From Rhabdornis inornatus (taxonomy: Eukaryota > Chordata > Aves > Passeriformes > Rhabdornithidae): DNA of 64,000 nt. The number at the start of each line of letters is the position of its first letter. Positions within the stretch are counted from its first letter, which is position 1. Below the pieces are notes generated by a model, which saw only the letters and a list, made by a program, of their open reading frames with translations, had not been told where the DNA came from and did not search any database. Below are positions 22,457-35,780 of the stretch, in pieces. The stretch spans positions 256,877 to 320,876 of the forward strand of contig VWZS01004848.1 of assembly GCA_013397075.1 (NCBI GenBank), given 5' to 3'. The position numbers and the translations under genes were made by a program.

Positions 22457-24420
22457 ATTTTCTTCTTTCCCTCTTCTTATTTTTCTAATATTTTATTATT
22501 TTTCTGATTCTTCTTCTCTGTTTTCCTTTTTTTCTTTCTCTTTATCTCTTCCTTGTACAGTGACAAGGATGAAGTTTGAAATAGTGTTTTTCCTTTCCTA
22601 ACAAAATTATAGACTTTTCCGGTGATTATCTGCCATCTGTTTATTTCAGTACTTCAGTTGTTTCAGAATCCTCTGGAAAACAACTCTTTCTCAAAGGAGG
22701 GTTGAATGTACATTCAAAGGTAGCTTCAGCTGAGCAAGTGCCCAGCTAATCCCCTTAGCACACAGGGACAAGGCTGCCACCAGCTCTAATTGATTCTGAA
22801 ATGAATCTGTATAGAAAATTAGAAGGTTTGGATTCCCATGTGAGCTTCAATAAAGGGACAGGATGTAAGCCTGACAGCTGAATGGATTCATAAATGAAAA
22901 TCTGATAAGCAGCTTAAAAGTGTACTTAAGTCCAGAAATTATTTGAATGCTCTTGTTAATGGCACGTTGTATATTGTCATCTAGTTAATTATCTCTGAAG
23001 ATGAGTTCTTGCAGAGGAGAAGATACCCCAGCCTTTCACAGCCTTTTCTCATCACATATTTATTAAATTCCACCCTCCTTGCCAGTAGCTGGAAGGCAGA
23101 ATGAAAGGATTAGGCGACTGCAGATCCTCTGTGGCTGTCAGTTCACTGTGCCAAACTTCAAATATGAACTGTTGCATCTACTGTCATAGACATTTCCTTT
23201 ATATCTCAATTTGCAAATGAGGAGATGACATTTGTTAGGCCTTGTATTTGCACACATGAAAAGCAAATACTGTCACTGCTGGCTATTTTGTTTATCCCTT
23301 TGGAGATAGTGTATGGCCTATTTCTAAATTTTCTTCAGATTTCTTTTTTTTTACTAACTGAGATAGTCATGGAGCTACACATCCTTATATTTTATTCAGG
23401 AAGCCTATCTGCAGTTTATGAAGCATGCCCTGCATGCAACAGCTATTTAAAACAGTTTCTTTAAATCTATTTTCACTTTGCTGTTTTTCAATTCTTTTGA
23501 TAGATGTTCCTATTTTGTACATCTTTCATATAGATAGGTTGATGAGTTTTTCTGTGCATGCAGGTAGGTACACCTGTCTTTTATGGTTTCATAAGTGTTT
23601 ATCTGCCTATCTGCATTCATAATAGTAGTGAGAGGTAGAAAGATTGTGCTAGAGGCAAAGACTGTTCTGTCCATCACATTCTTATAATTCATCATCAGAT
23701 ATGAAATAGATAAGAAATGAACATGGAAGAAGAAATGAAATGCACTGTTCATTAGGGGAACTTCACTAAGCAAAATAAATAACCAGAAAGAATACTACAG
23801 ATATACAGAATCATCTGTGTTATCATCTCAAAATACCCAAGAAAATATTGTTGATGAGTAAAATCTGTAAGTTTTCTACTTTTGTTAATAATTACAAACT
23901 TTAGTATATTTATTTGCAAAATTGTCTTTCTGCGCTAATATTGAGGCCACATTCCAAAAACAGCAGTCTGTGCTCACTATACTCAGCATAAAGAACTTCT
24001 CGAGGAATCCTCAAGTCATTTCTTCCTCCACATCTGCCTCATTTTTTGGGCATAATTATTTTTAATTTGTCTGAATGGCAAAAAGGTGAAGAGCTAGGAT
24101 ACTTAGATTTAATTTGCTCTGAAAACACACACATTTATCTGACCTCAGTCAAGATGTTTTTTTTCCTAGCACTCAAATGCACATAAGAGTTGTCACTGAA
24201 GTGGTATTTCTTTTCTCACATGACAAATGTAGCAACATAAAAAAGAAACAGCACCCTGAAAAGGATGGTTGTCTCCTTGTGTCACATGTTAATGGAAATC
24301 TATGTTGATGTATATATATTTAGACATTTAAATCAACCTCAGATGCCCTAAAGGTCTTTTGCTGGGTTTTCCTGGAATCATAGGTCCTTTGATTATATGT
24401 CTGAGTACTGTTACAGTAAA
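22457..24420. other. Unique DNA, no gene seen
   Basis: The pyrimidine-rich tail of the array runs to about 22555. The part at 22880-23060 is non-repetitive with several ATTA and GATAA words but nothing decisive. Confidence 0.4.
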
Positions 24421-24623
24421 TGCTACGTGTTTGCTATTTCCAAATATTCCAGTCCATACTGCAGAGTTGGGTAGATTTTGAAATGCCTGGAGAGAAAGCA
24501 GAACCAGCAGGAATCATTCAGGCCAGTATATTACAGTCACTGCAGAAACACTGGCATATGCTGAGATTTAATCTCTCTTACAAAGCCATTTCTCTCCTCT
24601 TCCTGTTTCTTTGCCATTTTCAG

Positions 24624-24823
24624 CAAGGGCTGTTAGGAAATTAGGAACTGGAGCAACAGAAGCAGCTGCAAACTGCAGTAGGTCCTGTACCATCTTCAAT
24701 TGGAGTGTGAGTAGGACACGGTTGGTGACTGACGAGTTCCTGGCTAGCAAATTAAAAAGTGGCACACACAGTGATCTTCAAGGGGCAGAGGGGAATATAG
24801 CTGAAGTGTTCATTTAGAATAAA
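24624..24823 (+). other. Candidate 3-prime terminal exon (unassigned)
   Basis: A strong acceptor-like sequence, CCTCTTCCTGTTTCTTTGCC followed by ATTTTCAG, ends at 24623. From there one frame is open for about 64 codons (ARAVRKLGTGATEAAANCSR at its start, GAEGNIAEVFI at its end) and stops at TAG 24815-24817. An AATAAA at 24818-24823 directly follows. A donor-like GTGAGT occurs inside near 24707, so internal splicing is also possible. I recognise no family, and no other exon is evident. It could equally be part of a noncoding transcript, or coincidence. Confidence 0.22.
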
Positions 24824-27800
24824 AATCTATTATTCGTGGAGCTTGAGTTAAAGCCCAAGAATGTCAATGGAAACTTTACTATTTACTTTAACAAGCTTTG
24901 GATTTGAACTAAGCAAAAGTGATGTTTACAAAAATGTTTCTCATTTAAATGGATGCCACTTCAGCTTGTAAAGTGCCTGGAAATCCTGGAAAGGTGAGAA
25001 AAACTCAGATGAGAATTCGTATCAAACTATCACCAGAGGTAACTATTAATAAGTACAAATGACTTTTCTCCAGTCTTCACACAACCTCTGCAATACCTGA
25101 AATGTTTCAACACTTAGAGAGGTATGATAGCATTATTTTACAACCGTATTTTATCATATATAAAAGTTGCCAAAAATTTCTTTCTAAAAGTTTCCAAAAA
25201 AGTCCTCTATATGCATAAAACACAGGGAGGGAAGCAAAATCTCTCTGTTGCTTAGATGTGCATATACCCATCTAATAAATTCTTTAAATTAATATTATTG
25301 TCCTATGGAACACAAATTATTTTATATCAGTTTTAAAGTAGGTGTATTTCATATGAAACCATATTTATTTATAAACCAATTCCATCAAGAATTGCTAACT
25401 TCACAAGTACTTTATATGTGGCATGTAACATTTAAACACAGAAGGTCCAGAACAAGTCTTGTTCTTGTGAAAGGCTGAGTCATTCACCAATCTGAAGCAT
25501 TGAAATTTAGTATTGGCTTAAAATCCCAGTGTTCTGATGAGATAATGTCACCACCTCTGGTCTGTAGGAATACATCCCTATCAACTGGCATAGTCTGGAA
25601 CTAGAAGTGGAATAGAGGGGAACACTAGTTTCTTTTACTCCTTTATAAAATTTCTAAGAGCAGACAGCAATATCCTATTCTATATGCAAATTCAGAGGTT
25701 AAAATATTTTTCAAAACTTGAAAACTGGACGTTGACACCCTTCATAGCTCAGTTTCTCTGTGGTTCCAACATAAACCTCCCTCCTTTTGAGAAAACTATT
25801 GCCAAAACCAAATAAATAAACAAATAAAATGGACTCCTTGAAATGGGAGCATGGAGGCAGGGTGGAGATGTGGAGACATAAGTAAATGGGTCTATACATG
25901 TTTTATATTACTAAGATTACATTTGGTAGAAAAATCAAACTTTTGAAGAGGCTGAATTTGAATCAGACTTTTCATTTGGATGGGTAGTAACCATTATTCC
26001 CTGGCTTGCATGGGATGGAGGTCCTGCTCCAAGGATAGTCTGTATTTTATGGAGATAAGAGAAGGGATCTAAGAGGGGAAAAATATGCTTACATATTTTA
26101 ACCAATGATTGCTTAATTTGGCATTAATTAACTAACTTTTGTGCAAGAATCAATACACTGATCTCTTTCCAGAAGGTTTCACTGACTGAAATGAAATTAT
26201 GCTGGTGTCTGGATCAGGTAGTATAGTGAATTTAAGCTTTTTAAAATCTGTTTTTATCTATCTGCCATGCATCTATTGATCTATCCTATAAATACATCTA
26301 TAAAAACTGTTCTCTCAGGGCTAAAAATAAGAGTATCTAAATGAGAAGGTAATTGCAGAGACAGTTTGTGTAGTCAGGATGGTAGGAGTTTTAGATATGC
26401 CCAAAAGATTAATAGGCACCTACAGACCTTTACCTTTGGAGAGTTAAGCATGTACAAACTCAGGATGGTTAGGAGCTAAGTAGGGATTGCAAACGTGAAC
26501 CTCAGTATATCAACCCCATTTTAACTATAAAAGTCTTGTTTTGGAGCTAAACTGATGATTCTTCAAAGAAAAAGCTTCTTAAGCTGTGTACCTCAGTGAA
26601 GATACAGGAATTCTTTCTTCAGAGACTCCTTTGTAGGACTCTAAGTTATCATCTAAGTACTTCAGAATTTAACTCTCCTACTGTAACAATTGAAAAAGAA
26701 GAATCTGTCATAGGAAGATATTGAAAAAAAGCGTTTTGAAAGCATTTTTAACTGTCCCTCTTTTTCACCTTATTTTTACAACTTAGTTTGTGTCTCTAAG
26801 GGGAGGAAAAAAAGCCAGACAAAAATATCCATAGCTGAGGCAATTATTTTTAAAATCCTAGTACTGGACAGAGCCATAACCCATCTTTCTTTTAGCATAA
26901 CTGCCAATCCCATCTGTTTGGCAAAAATATTTTATTCTTTTTCTTCCCTCCAACTCCCTCTCTTTGTTTTCTTCTGTTTTGACAGATAGCCTCCAGGTTT
27001 TGTCAAGCAGAAGCTTCTGAAAGTCTTTCAAAAGGCTATTTGTATGAAACACAATCCTTGAAAAGGCAAAGGAGGGAGTTTTTTGGTTTTAGATAGTGTC
27101 AAAACCGTGTCCAAACAGATGCTAAAGAAAGCACCTGCACACTGCAGAAAGGAACACTGTTCAGTGTGTCTTCTATTCATCTTTACGGTTTGACAACTGT
27201 GCAAACCAACATATGGTCTCATATGCAAAATGTTTAAAAGGTATCAATGCTGACAGGATCCCTTCCTGTCCTCCTGTGCTTGACTACTGCTATTTAATGG
27301 AATTCAAGACAGTATAATGTGATGTCATCTGCCTATAAGTCGATGATAATTTATGGATAACTAGATATGATACCTTCATTTGCTTAGGAGCTTTCAATCT
27401 CAATATAAAAAGCAAATGTTAGGTAAGGGAGTTGGCCAGAAAAAGGAAATAATATAGTTATTTTTACATGTTTTTGTTGGGCTTTTTTTTTAGTCAAGGT
27501 ATGATTTGTATTTGTCTTATCTTGCTATGTGAAGAATGTGATTAGATCGAAGGCTGCTATGAGGAATTTCAGTGAATTTATAGTAGTAAAAACAAGTGAG
27601 TGTTGATGAAAAAAAGCGAAGTAATGAAGAAGCTGACTAAGTATGATCACTGTTAAATGTTGTAAAAGGGAGCTTACCAGCATCTTGTCTCAGTGATGAA
27701 GAGATTACAAGTTTCATGGAATAAGATTGGCCATATTTTGACCTATCTTTACAAAATTGGGTCCTACTGTGCAATCAGAGTTTTCTTACCAATACAACAT

Positions 27801-28135
27801 AAATTTAAACTAAGAAAAGTGGTAAAAAATGTTGAGGGATTTTATGGTACCAAACAAGAATTACCAAGAAGAAAGAAATTTTGTGTTTTTTATCACTGGA
27901 AGTGTTGATTTCAATTTTATATTCCAGTACTGAAATTAATTTGCCTGTAGTGAGTTTCTAAACTGTTATTATTTATACTCCATAGTGTTATTTCTATCTC
28001 AGATTTCAATAGCAAGTTATTTTACAGGAAAACCTTTCTAGAAGGTACAGGATTCCAAAGTTACCCTGTAAGAACTATAGACTTTAATAGGCTGAATATT
28101 TTTATGTGGTCAGAGGCTGCTGAACTTGTTTGGTG
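24824..28135. other. Unique AT-rich DNA, no gene seen
   Basis: About 3.3 kb with no recognisable repeat or coding motif. Confidence 0.45.
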
Positions 28136-28300
28136 GATTTGTTTTTGTTTTTTTTGTTTGTTTGGTTGGTTTTTTTGTTTGTTTTTTGTTTTTTTCTTTG
28201 TTGGTTTTTATTTTGGTTTTTTTTATGTTTTTTTGTTTTGGTTTTGGTTTGGGGTTTTTGGTTTTTTTGTGGGGTTTTTGTCCCTTTTTCTTTTTTTTTC
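28136..28300. repeat. T/G-rich low-complexity tract
   Basis: About 165 bases of GTTTT, GGTTTT and TTTG units on the plus strand. Equivalent A/C-rich tracts elsewhere in the window mostly lie in the other orientation. It contains several GGTT and GGGG runs near 28250-28275. Confidence 0.92.
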
Positions 28301-28793
28301 TAAATATAATGCATTCTTGTGGTCTGGGACCACAGATAACTTTATAGCCACTCTTAGAAAAGAGGTCCAGCTGAATAATGTGAGACTTTTCTGTTTGAAC
28401 TATCTGGCTGGTCATTTCTTTCCTCTTATATACATACTTTTGTTTATGACTTATTTCACATAATGGAAAATTATTAGCTTTCTATGATAAATGGTTATCT
28501 CAAGTGGAGCATTTCTAGATGCAATGAGAAAGGTTTTAATAAGGTATTTGCTGGTTAACTACATCATCTTTTATGCTTTTCCCACCTTCACTCTATTCTT
28601 CTTCCTGTATATATAGGTAAACCTTGAAGTGATGCATTTGATTTTGTAAGAAATTTAGATTTCCTATAAATAGATGTAGCCAAAAACCTTGGGGAGATTT
28701 TTTTATTGTTTCTGTATTTTAATTATGTCTGAGATACTATCAATAAATGGAAGAGTAAAAGAGATGGAAACTGGAGTAAACATACTTTGATTT
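28301..28793. other. Unique DNA, no gene seen
   Basis: No coding or repeat content recognised. Confidence 0.45.
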
Positions 28794-28887
28794 GGAAGGG
28801 AGGAAGGAAGGAAGGAAGGAAGGAAGGAAGGAAGGAAGGAAGGAAGGAAGGAAGGNAAAGAAAGAAAGAAAGAAAGAAAGAAAAAGA
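28794..28887. repeat. GGAA array joined to AAAG array, with one undetermined base
   Basis: About 15 GGAA units run to 28855, the single N of the window is at 28856, and AAAG units then run to about 28882. It is a pure purine tract on the plus strand. The N falls exactly at the change of repeat unit, so the length and structure here may reflect sequencing or assembly uncertainty. Confidence 0.95.
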
Positions 28888-29270
28888 ATTGGTCACATTA
28901 CTTCATTAAAAGTACGCTGAAGTCAAATTTTTGGTTCCACTTTCACCTCCTTTTGCTGCAGCGCTACAAGGTGATTATAAGCTTGCTAGAAGTTACCATG
29001 TATGATGCCATCCTGTGATAATTTTCCGCTGCCATCCATTTCATATGTGAGAGGGGAAAGTTTCCACACTTTAATGCAATGGATTAGAATCCAGGCAGCA
29101 GAGTTGAAAATTTGTTCTTGTCTTTATGATGTAACCCCTTCCTCCTCCTCAATAAAACTGGTGAACAGGAGAAGACGTGAATGATTTTTCTTAGATTTCC
29201 CAGTAATTTTCCATTATGGAGAATGCTTAATTAAATCTAGATTTTTGTCAGTAATAGATAAGCTGAAGAG
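28888..29270. other. Unique DNA, no gene seen
   Basis: No coding or repeat content recognised. Confidence 0.45.
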
Positions 29271-29375
29271 ACAAAAAAACCCCAACCAACCAACCAAAAA
29301 ACCAACAAAACAAACAAAACAAAACAAAACAAAACAAAACAAACAAAACAACAACAACAACAACAAAAAAAACCA
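29271..29375. repeat. A/C-rich tract with CAAAA and CAA units
   Basis: AACC units pass into about eight CAAAA units and then six CAA units, about 105 bp. The opposite-strand frames rich in Phe/Val or Lys/Gln/Asn are translations of it. Confidence 0.92.
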
Positions 29376-32300
29376 ATCAAGATGGAAGAAACACCCCTCA
29401 AAAACCTTGGAGAGTTGGGCTTGCTTGCTCCCAGCTGAATGAAGACCAAGTCTTCAGAAGACTTCCCCATCCCAGCAGGACCTGGTGAGCTGCTGATCAT
29501 ATTCCTCAATCTTAGGCTAAGAACAGCCTGCCTAAAATTCCATGTGTCCCTCATAAGGAAAGTGGGCAGCACCCGCAAGGACTATTTGCTGCTCCAGGAA
29601 TTCTGGTGCTTCAGCATAATCCCAGGTGAAGTAAGCACTTATTAATGGGAACCCTCACCACAAGAAAGGAGAAAAAAATGGCAGTAAGCACCCTAACTAA
29701 CTGTGCAGGTCTAAATGTAAATAGTTTCAGTTTGAACATTTGATTCTCATCTACTCTGTTGAAACCTTCAATTTACCTACATTGTCAACAGAGGAAATAT
29801 GGGCAGTTCTAAACAGAAAATTCATATGACTAATCCCAGGTATTTATCTAGGTATCTGTGTTAGGATGAAATTAGTTGCTCTCAAGAAATGCCTGTTTTT
29901 ACATTCTGATTTTAAAGAAAATTTTGGATGACTAGCTCATTAAGAAAAGCTTTATTTTTTGACCCTTAACTAAGGTGAAAGGATTCTTGGAGCAATACTA
30001 CATCTTTCTAAAGTAGATGAAAACTTCCTGAAAAATACAGAAATTCTACTTCTGTGAAGATGGTTTTTTATGGCAGCCCATGTCAAAACTGGGTTCAAAC
30101 CTAACTCTGAATGAAGCCTCAAAAATTATGAAACAATCAAAAATTGCATTCCGTTTTCTATGGTATCAAAGGCTGACTTAAAAGCAGAGAAAAATTTGAA
30201 GTCCTTCCGGCTCTTAAATAAACTGGAATAGATCTGTTATTTGGAAGTGAGTAGCACTGGAGAAAGAAATGATTGAGATAAACGTAACCAGCAATTTTTT
30301 AATGGCAACATATTTTATTAAGGCCAGAATTTTTCAAGTGTCCCTGCACACACACTCTTCCACAAAACAAAGAGTATCCCTTGCAAGATAGTGAGTGGGT
30401 GGCAGAAAAAAGACGAGCCTATCCATGCCATGCTGAGGTGGATCTGAAAGAAAGGTTCATAAGCAGGTTTTGCGATTAGGGTTGTTGCTACTATTTGTAG
30501 ACCAGAAGGTTGATTGAATAATTTCACTTATTCAGTTTGAAAGTTTTACTCTCGTTTGATGGAGTGGCTGGGGGTGAAGAGATTGGTATAGATTTCATTA
30601 CATATGTCCGCATAAATTAAGACCATAGTACATCTAGAAATTTGGGCCAAATTCTACTTACACTCAAAGAAATAGTTTATAGTTTTCTTTTGTTTAAGTA
30701 AATCCATTTACACCACTTGTGTATATCTGTAAATTATGTTCCTTTCAAAAACAACCTCACTGGTGTCCATACCAACAACTGGAAATCAATCACATTGTGA
30801 AATTTTGGGATTAATCAAGAAAAAATAATAACTAGAAAGTAGACTCTAAAATTTGGTCAAATAAGAGACATTACAAAATGAACAAAAAGCTATCTATTTC
30901 TATTTTTCTCTTCTGTCAATGAAATGCTTTTTAATTCCATCCTCTATGAAGAATGTTAACATCTCCCACAGCTATAAAAAAGAAATTATGGAAAGACTGG
31001 GATTTAAAATCTCAGTTCTTTAAACAGCAAGAGGGCCCCAACTAAGTTGATGGCACACAGAGTACTGAAAACTAAGGACTCCGTTTGTTCCCCTGAACTT
31101 CTGAAGAATTTCTCTGCACTACATGTTGATATACCACATACTTCCAGTTCACAGAGGATTTTCATCCCTGGCACAACAAAGACACAATTCTTAAGTTTTG
31201 GTTAATTTATGTGAAGTGGTTGTAAGCACTAGGCTAACTTAGAGCATGAAGTCCAGCACAGAAAAATGTCACTAATTAGTGTTTGTAATGATATGTTCTT
31301 TAAAATGATGGATGTGTCACTTAAGATGTTTGAAATAGATGAGTATTTTTTGAAACAAATTAAGTTTTGTTCATAAGTATGTCCTAAATTAGTCATATGG
31401 ATGGAAATGTCTCAAATTCTTGGTTACGTAAATTAGCACAACTAAATAAATCAGTACTGCTGTAATAGTCAGTAAGTTCCTTGACTTTTTTTATCCAAAA
31501 TGAAAAGGATATTTTTGGCAATTAAGAATTTTAAATTTACAATGCCTATCTGAGTTACTCTTATAATTTTGTTATTTCACAAGTGCGAAAAGATTTCCTA
31601 GGCAATCATTAAGGTTTTCCATAAAGGAATGACAGTCAGGAATCTAAGTCCCATTTAAAGTGAGAAAGAGCTGGAAAGCCAAACTTCTCTCTCTCTATGA
31701 AAATTAACTTTGCATGACTTACAGGAAATCATGGGGGAAGTTGTGAAAGAATCTGCTGAATAAACTATTTGTCTTCCTTCACACTCCCTACCTCAGCTGA
31801 AAGAAAATCCTTCATATGTCTTTGGAACAGCACTGGATATTATCTCAAAAGCTCAAGAAAGGTTTATTTTAGCTCAGTGTGGTGTTGATTGTAAGCTATT
31901 ATTGACTAGAAAAGAGGAATGGCAACATTTGTTACGCAAAAATGCATAACACATATAATAAATTAAAGTATTGAAGGCTAGGATTTTACACATTTTTTGG
32001 TCCAGTTGCTTGAAATATTTTTTTAGCCATTATATTGGCAACGAAAAAATGTATCATGGCATTTTTTGATATCTGATAAATATATGATGGAAACCTGACT
32101 CCTCTTTGTACAGCAATTACTGTTTTACATCCTTACCTGTGTGTCAAGAGGATGTGAATATCTCAGCTATAACCTCTCCACCTTCTTGCTTAGCATTTCT
32201 GCACAATATAATCTTTTGAAAGGTGAAATGTTTGACATCCCTCACAGAAAATGCTGCACTTATTTTGACAGTGCTATATCTAGCATGTTTTCTTTACTAG

Positions 32301-34457
32301 GGAAACTGTCTGGAAGGGAAAATGGAAGTAACAACACAGTGGCTTTTGTGTTTGTTGCTATGGCTAAACTGCATAGCAACAAGACTTAGGACACTTGCCT
32401 GTATTCAGGAAAAAGTGAAAATTTAGCCTTCTGTATCAAGTATATAATGCATGCACACATAGCAAAACCTCATATCAAAATAGTGACCTCACATCATATC
32501 CATACTTTTCAACAAGATAGATGGACCTTAACTTTTCAGAAGGTTAATGAAACAAAGGTAAATTAAGTATGTCTTTATATAAATTAAACAGCTATTTTAA
32601 TAAGCAGAAAAAAGAAGAAACATAAGAAGAGAAACTGGTGGTGTGATACAGAAATAGGAGAAATGAAGCAAAGGACGACCTTCTATCAACAGACCAGATT
32701 TCTCTCTGTTCCTTGTGCATCTTCCAAGAGATGAGCCTTTCCAGAGAGTTTCACAGTATATAGGAATGATCAGGATATGTTTTGCTGTTCGGTTTATCTG
32801 CTTTCTATTCCATATTACTTCTTATGGTTTACTTCTAATTGTCTGAGAAGAGGGAGGGCAGAAGGATTGTTTGTGGGGTTTTGTACTTTTTTCCCTCCAA
32901 ACCTTTATACATGGTCTTTTCAACACCTTAGTGTTCTACATTCTGAATAAAAATCTTAAAAATAACATGTTTAATCAGAGCAGCTAAAGAACTAATGGTT
33001 GGAAGAAAAGCAGTAAAGATTAAAGTGATTTTCAATTCTTTTCCTTTACTATAAAAAGATGAAACTAAGTTGACTAAGTAGTATTTCATATCTCCAATTT
33101 AAAATGTTATTATCTCAAGTTTTCCTAAGACAACTTTTATTTTGCGGATTCAATCTCAGGATATCTGGACTGCAGATTATAATTAAACACTGCTTTAGCA
33201 TTTTGCTGGTATATTTGAGCTATTCCATTGCATTTTGCTTCACCTCTGTGGCATATTTTTATTCTCAAATGTCTCAATCATTGTAACAAAAGTGAGAGTT
33301 TAGCTTCCAAGGTTGATTTTGTACTTTAAAGATCTCTCCACCTCCTCCCTGATTATATACTTAGCCACTTTTGCTTGACTGAAACTGTTATATAGAATAT
33401 AAGCTATTGTACTCATAGACATATGTAAATGGAAACAAGTAAGAAAAATAACCCATGCTGAGGGACATGTACGTTTCCAAAAGACTGAGCAGGAGGTATG
33501 TAGACAAATCCTATTATTGGGTAATGAGATTTGTGCGCGTACCCGGACACTATTATGAAAATGTAGCTCTTTTTCAAAACAAAGTGAAAGAAGGGGGCAA
33601 TCTTTTCAGCTGAGGTCAAATTCTGCTTCCAGTAAGGATGTAATAAGTTCTAATAAAATCAACCTTATTAGTGTTCAAAAGTAGCTGAAAGAAATAAGCA
33701 GCCTTTACATTCACAGAAATTTCAGATGACTTTGAGCCTGATCGTGCTCTCACTGAAAGTAACAGGAATTTCACCAATGAGATGTAGCAACAAGCTTATT
33801 AATTACTAAGCTGCTAAAGCTCGCTTAGTGTCAAGAAGTTTGCATTCCTTACAATAGTCTTCTATGAAGTAAAGCAATTCATGTAAAATCAGGAATGTTA
33901 TGAACAAAAGATTCATCACTGATGGACTTGGTAGAAAATTCTGCCATGCATTTTTAAGTCATAAGTCAAGCTCTTGATAGTAATTTTAAATTTTGACTTT
34001 TAATAGATAATAAATGTATATCTACTCTGTGTCTGCTGCTACTGGACAACACAGAGTTCCCAAAGTTTTTTTATAATCACACTGACTAAGACTATGCTTT
34101 CCCATAAAGGAAAACAGTAACTCTTTTAGCAATAAAAAGTCAGAAATGCTATTTACGGAAAACATGCAATGTGCTAAAATGCATAAACCTGAGAGCATTG
34201 AATGTTTATACATTTGTAGACAACTACATATAAAAGATATAAATTGAAGAGAGCTTTAGATAGTTCTGGTAGCCTTCGTGCTTTTCCAGTCAATATTCTG
34301 AAAAATACTTTATAAATAAAATATGCCTTTGCTTTGTTTAATATTCCTGGTAACCCAGAACCAGGAAACCCATTTAATAGTAGAAGACAGATAACTCATG
34401 AAAATTAAGTAATAATCTACTATTTTTAATTTTACAAATAGGCAGCTGTTAAATGTT
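29376..34457. other. Unique AT-rich DNA, no gene seen
   Basis: About 5 kb without a recognisable repeat, exon or RNA gene. Open frames are short. Confidence 0.45.
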
Positions 34458-34700
34458 TCATACATGAGAGAATAAGGTCTCCATATATCTTAATTCCCTT
34501 TTTACGTCGCAGAGTTCCTTTTTTCCATGAAATTCCTGGGGGAGAGGATCACTCACTCCTCTCACAGCTTGAGTAGTTGCAAATTCAGAAGTTGCAGTGA
34601 ATACAATGCTGACAGCAGAGGTGGAATTTTCACTGTCATGCCCAAAGTTATTCAGCAGAAAGTTTTCATGTTCTGAGATCACACTATTATTTGCAAACAC
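34458..34700 (-). other. Unassigned 80-codon open frame
   Basis: The minus-strand product is Ser/Thr/Asn-rich in its first half and charged near its end (KKELCDVKRELRYMET). Its composition is less AT-driven than most frames here. Donor-like GTGAGTG lies inside near 34547, but no convincing acceptor borders it. No family is recognised and it may be a chance frame. Confidence 0.12.
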
Positions 34701-35756
34701 AGTGTGTGTCTATTAGATATTGCCTCCAAGATGTGTATTAAAAACAGTACCTGTTCAAGTAATTGGATGATCAGTTTTAAAGAATATTTCTAATCCAGGT
34801 GATGGTCCTATTTACAGATTCTTTCAGCTGAATGTGTTGTTGGATAGCTGTTAAAAATTGGATTGAAGATAAAACTACTTGGTAGTACAAATGGAACAAA
34901 TAAGTAGATTAATGGTTGTAAGAACTGCACATAAATTTGTAATTACATAAGCTAATATCTCCAATTTTTAAGCTGATCATGATGCATGTTCAGATCAGAT
35001 CCCACTTCCTTTTTCAACTACCATGATAGATTTCAGAAGAAAGTCATAAAGCAAAATGACAGAGGAATAATTTTTATGTTTGATAATACAGTGCTCCATC
35101 TCTCACCATCTGGCTTTTCAAACAAATGTGTACATCTGCAAATTGTGTAAGAAAGGGTTGGCTGCGAAAAAAATGTAACTAAATTCTTCTCTCAGTGGCT
35201 GGGGTTTCCTCTCACTGGCTCAGGAGGAGGGAGACCCTTACATGAAAGGTGTGTCTCCACCTGTCATTTGCTGGCATGTGTTATATAATATGTGTACAAC
35301 TTTTATTTATCCCTTTTCGCTGAAACTGCCATTCAGATGAGCCAATCTCCCAATTTTTCTCTGTGAGTATTTACGGGCTACATGCATATATTTTGAAGGA
35401 GTATGACTGTACATGAAGGAAAACAGCTGGAAGAGCTGTGGAAAAAAAAAAAGAGTGATGAGAACTCTTGTCATTATGTCAGTTCCAGCATGACCTTTTT
35501 TCTGATCTAGTTTTAATTTCTAGCTGTGAGTGAAACTGAACTTTTTTCATGTGTGAGGTTGGCATCCATGTAAAACTATTGGAGAATGAGTTCAGAATGA
35601 GACTTCATCTCTCTAGAAAAAGTAGTGATAGCAAAAATAATGATTTAAAATTAAGGTATGGGGGAAACATTGCTTCCATGCAGACAGGGGTTAATACTAA
35701 AATTGTGTGACAGGAGCAGAGTCCCGCTGTTGTCATAGAGACTGAAAAATAATAGT
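34701..35756. other. Unique DNA, no gene seen
   Basis: No coding or repeat content recognised. Confidence 0.45.
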
Positions 35757-35780
35757 TTTATTTATTTATTTGTTTATTAT
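35757..35780. repeat. Short TTTA run
   Basis: A few TTTA units with a TTTG variant. Confidence 0.85.

Noticed and set aside
22153..22458. Lys-Arg repeat protein on the minus strand
   Set aside because: Direct translation of the CTTTTT hexamer array.
28104..28463. Phe/Val/Gly-rich 119-codon frame resembling a membrane protein
   Set aside because: Produced by the T/G-rich low-complexity tract.
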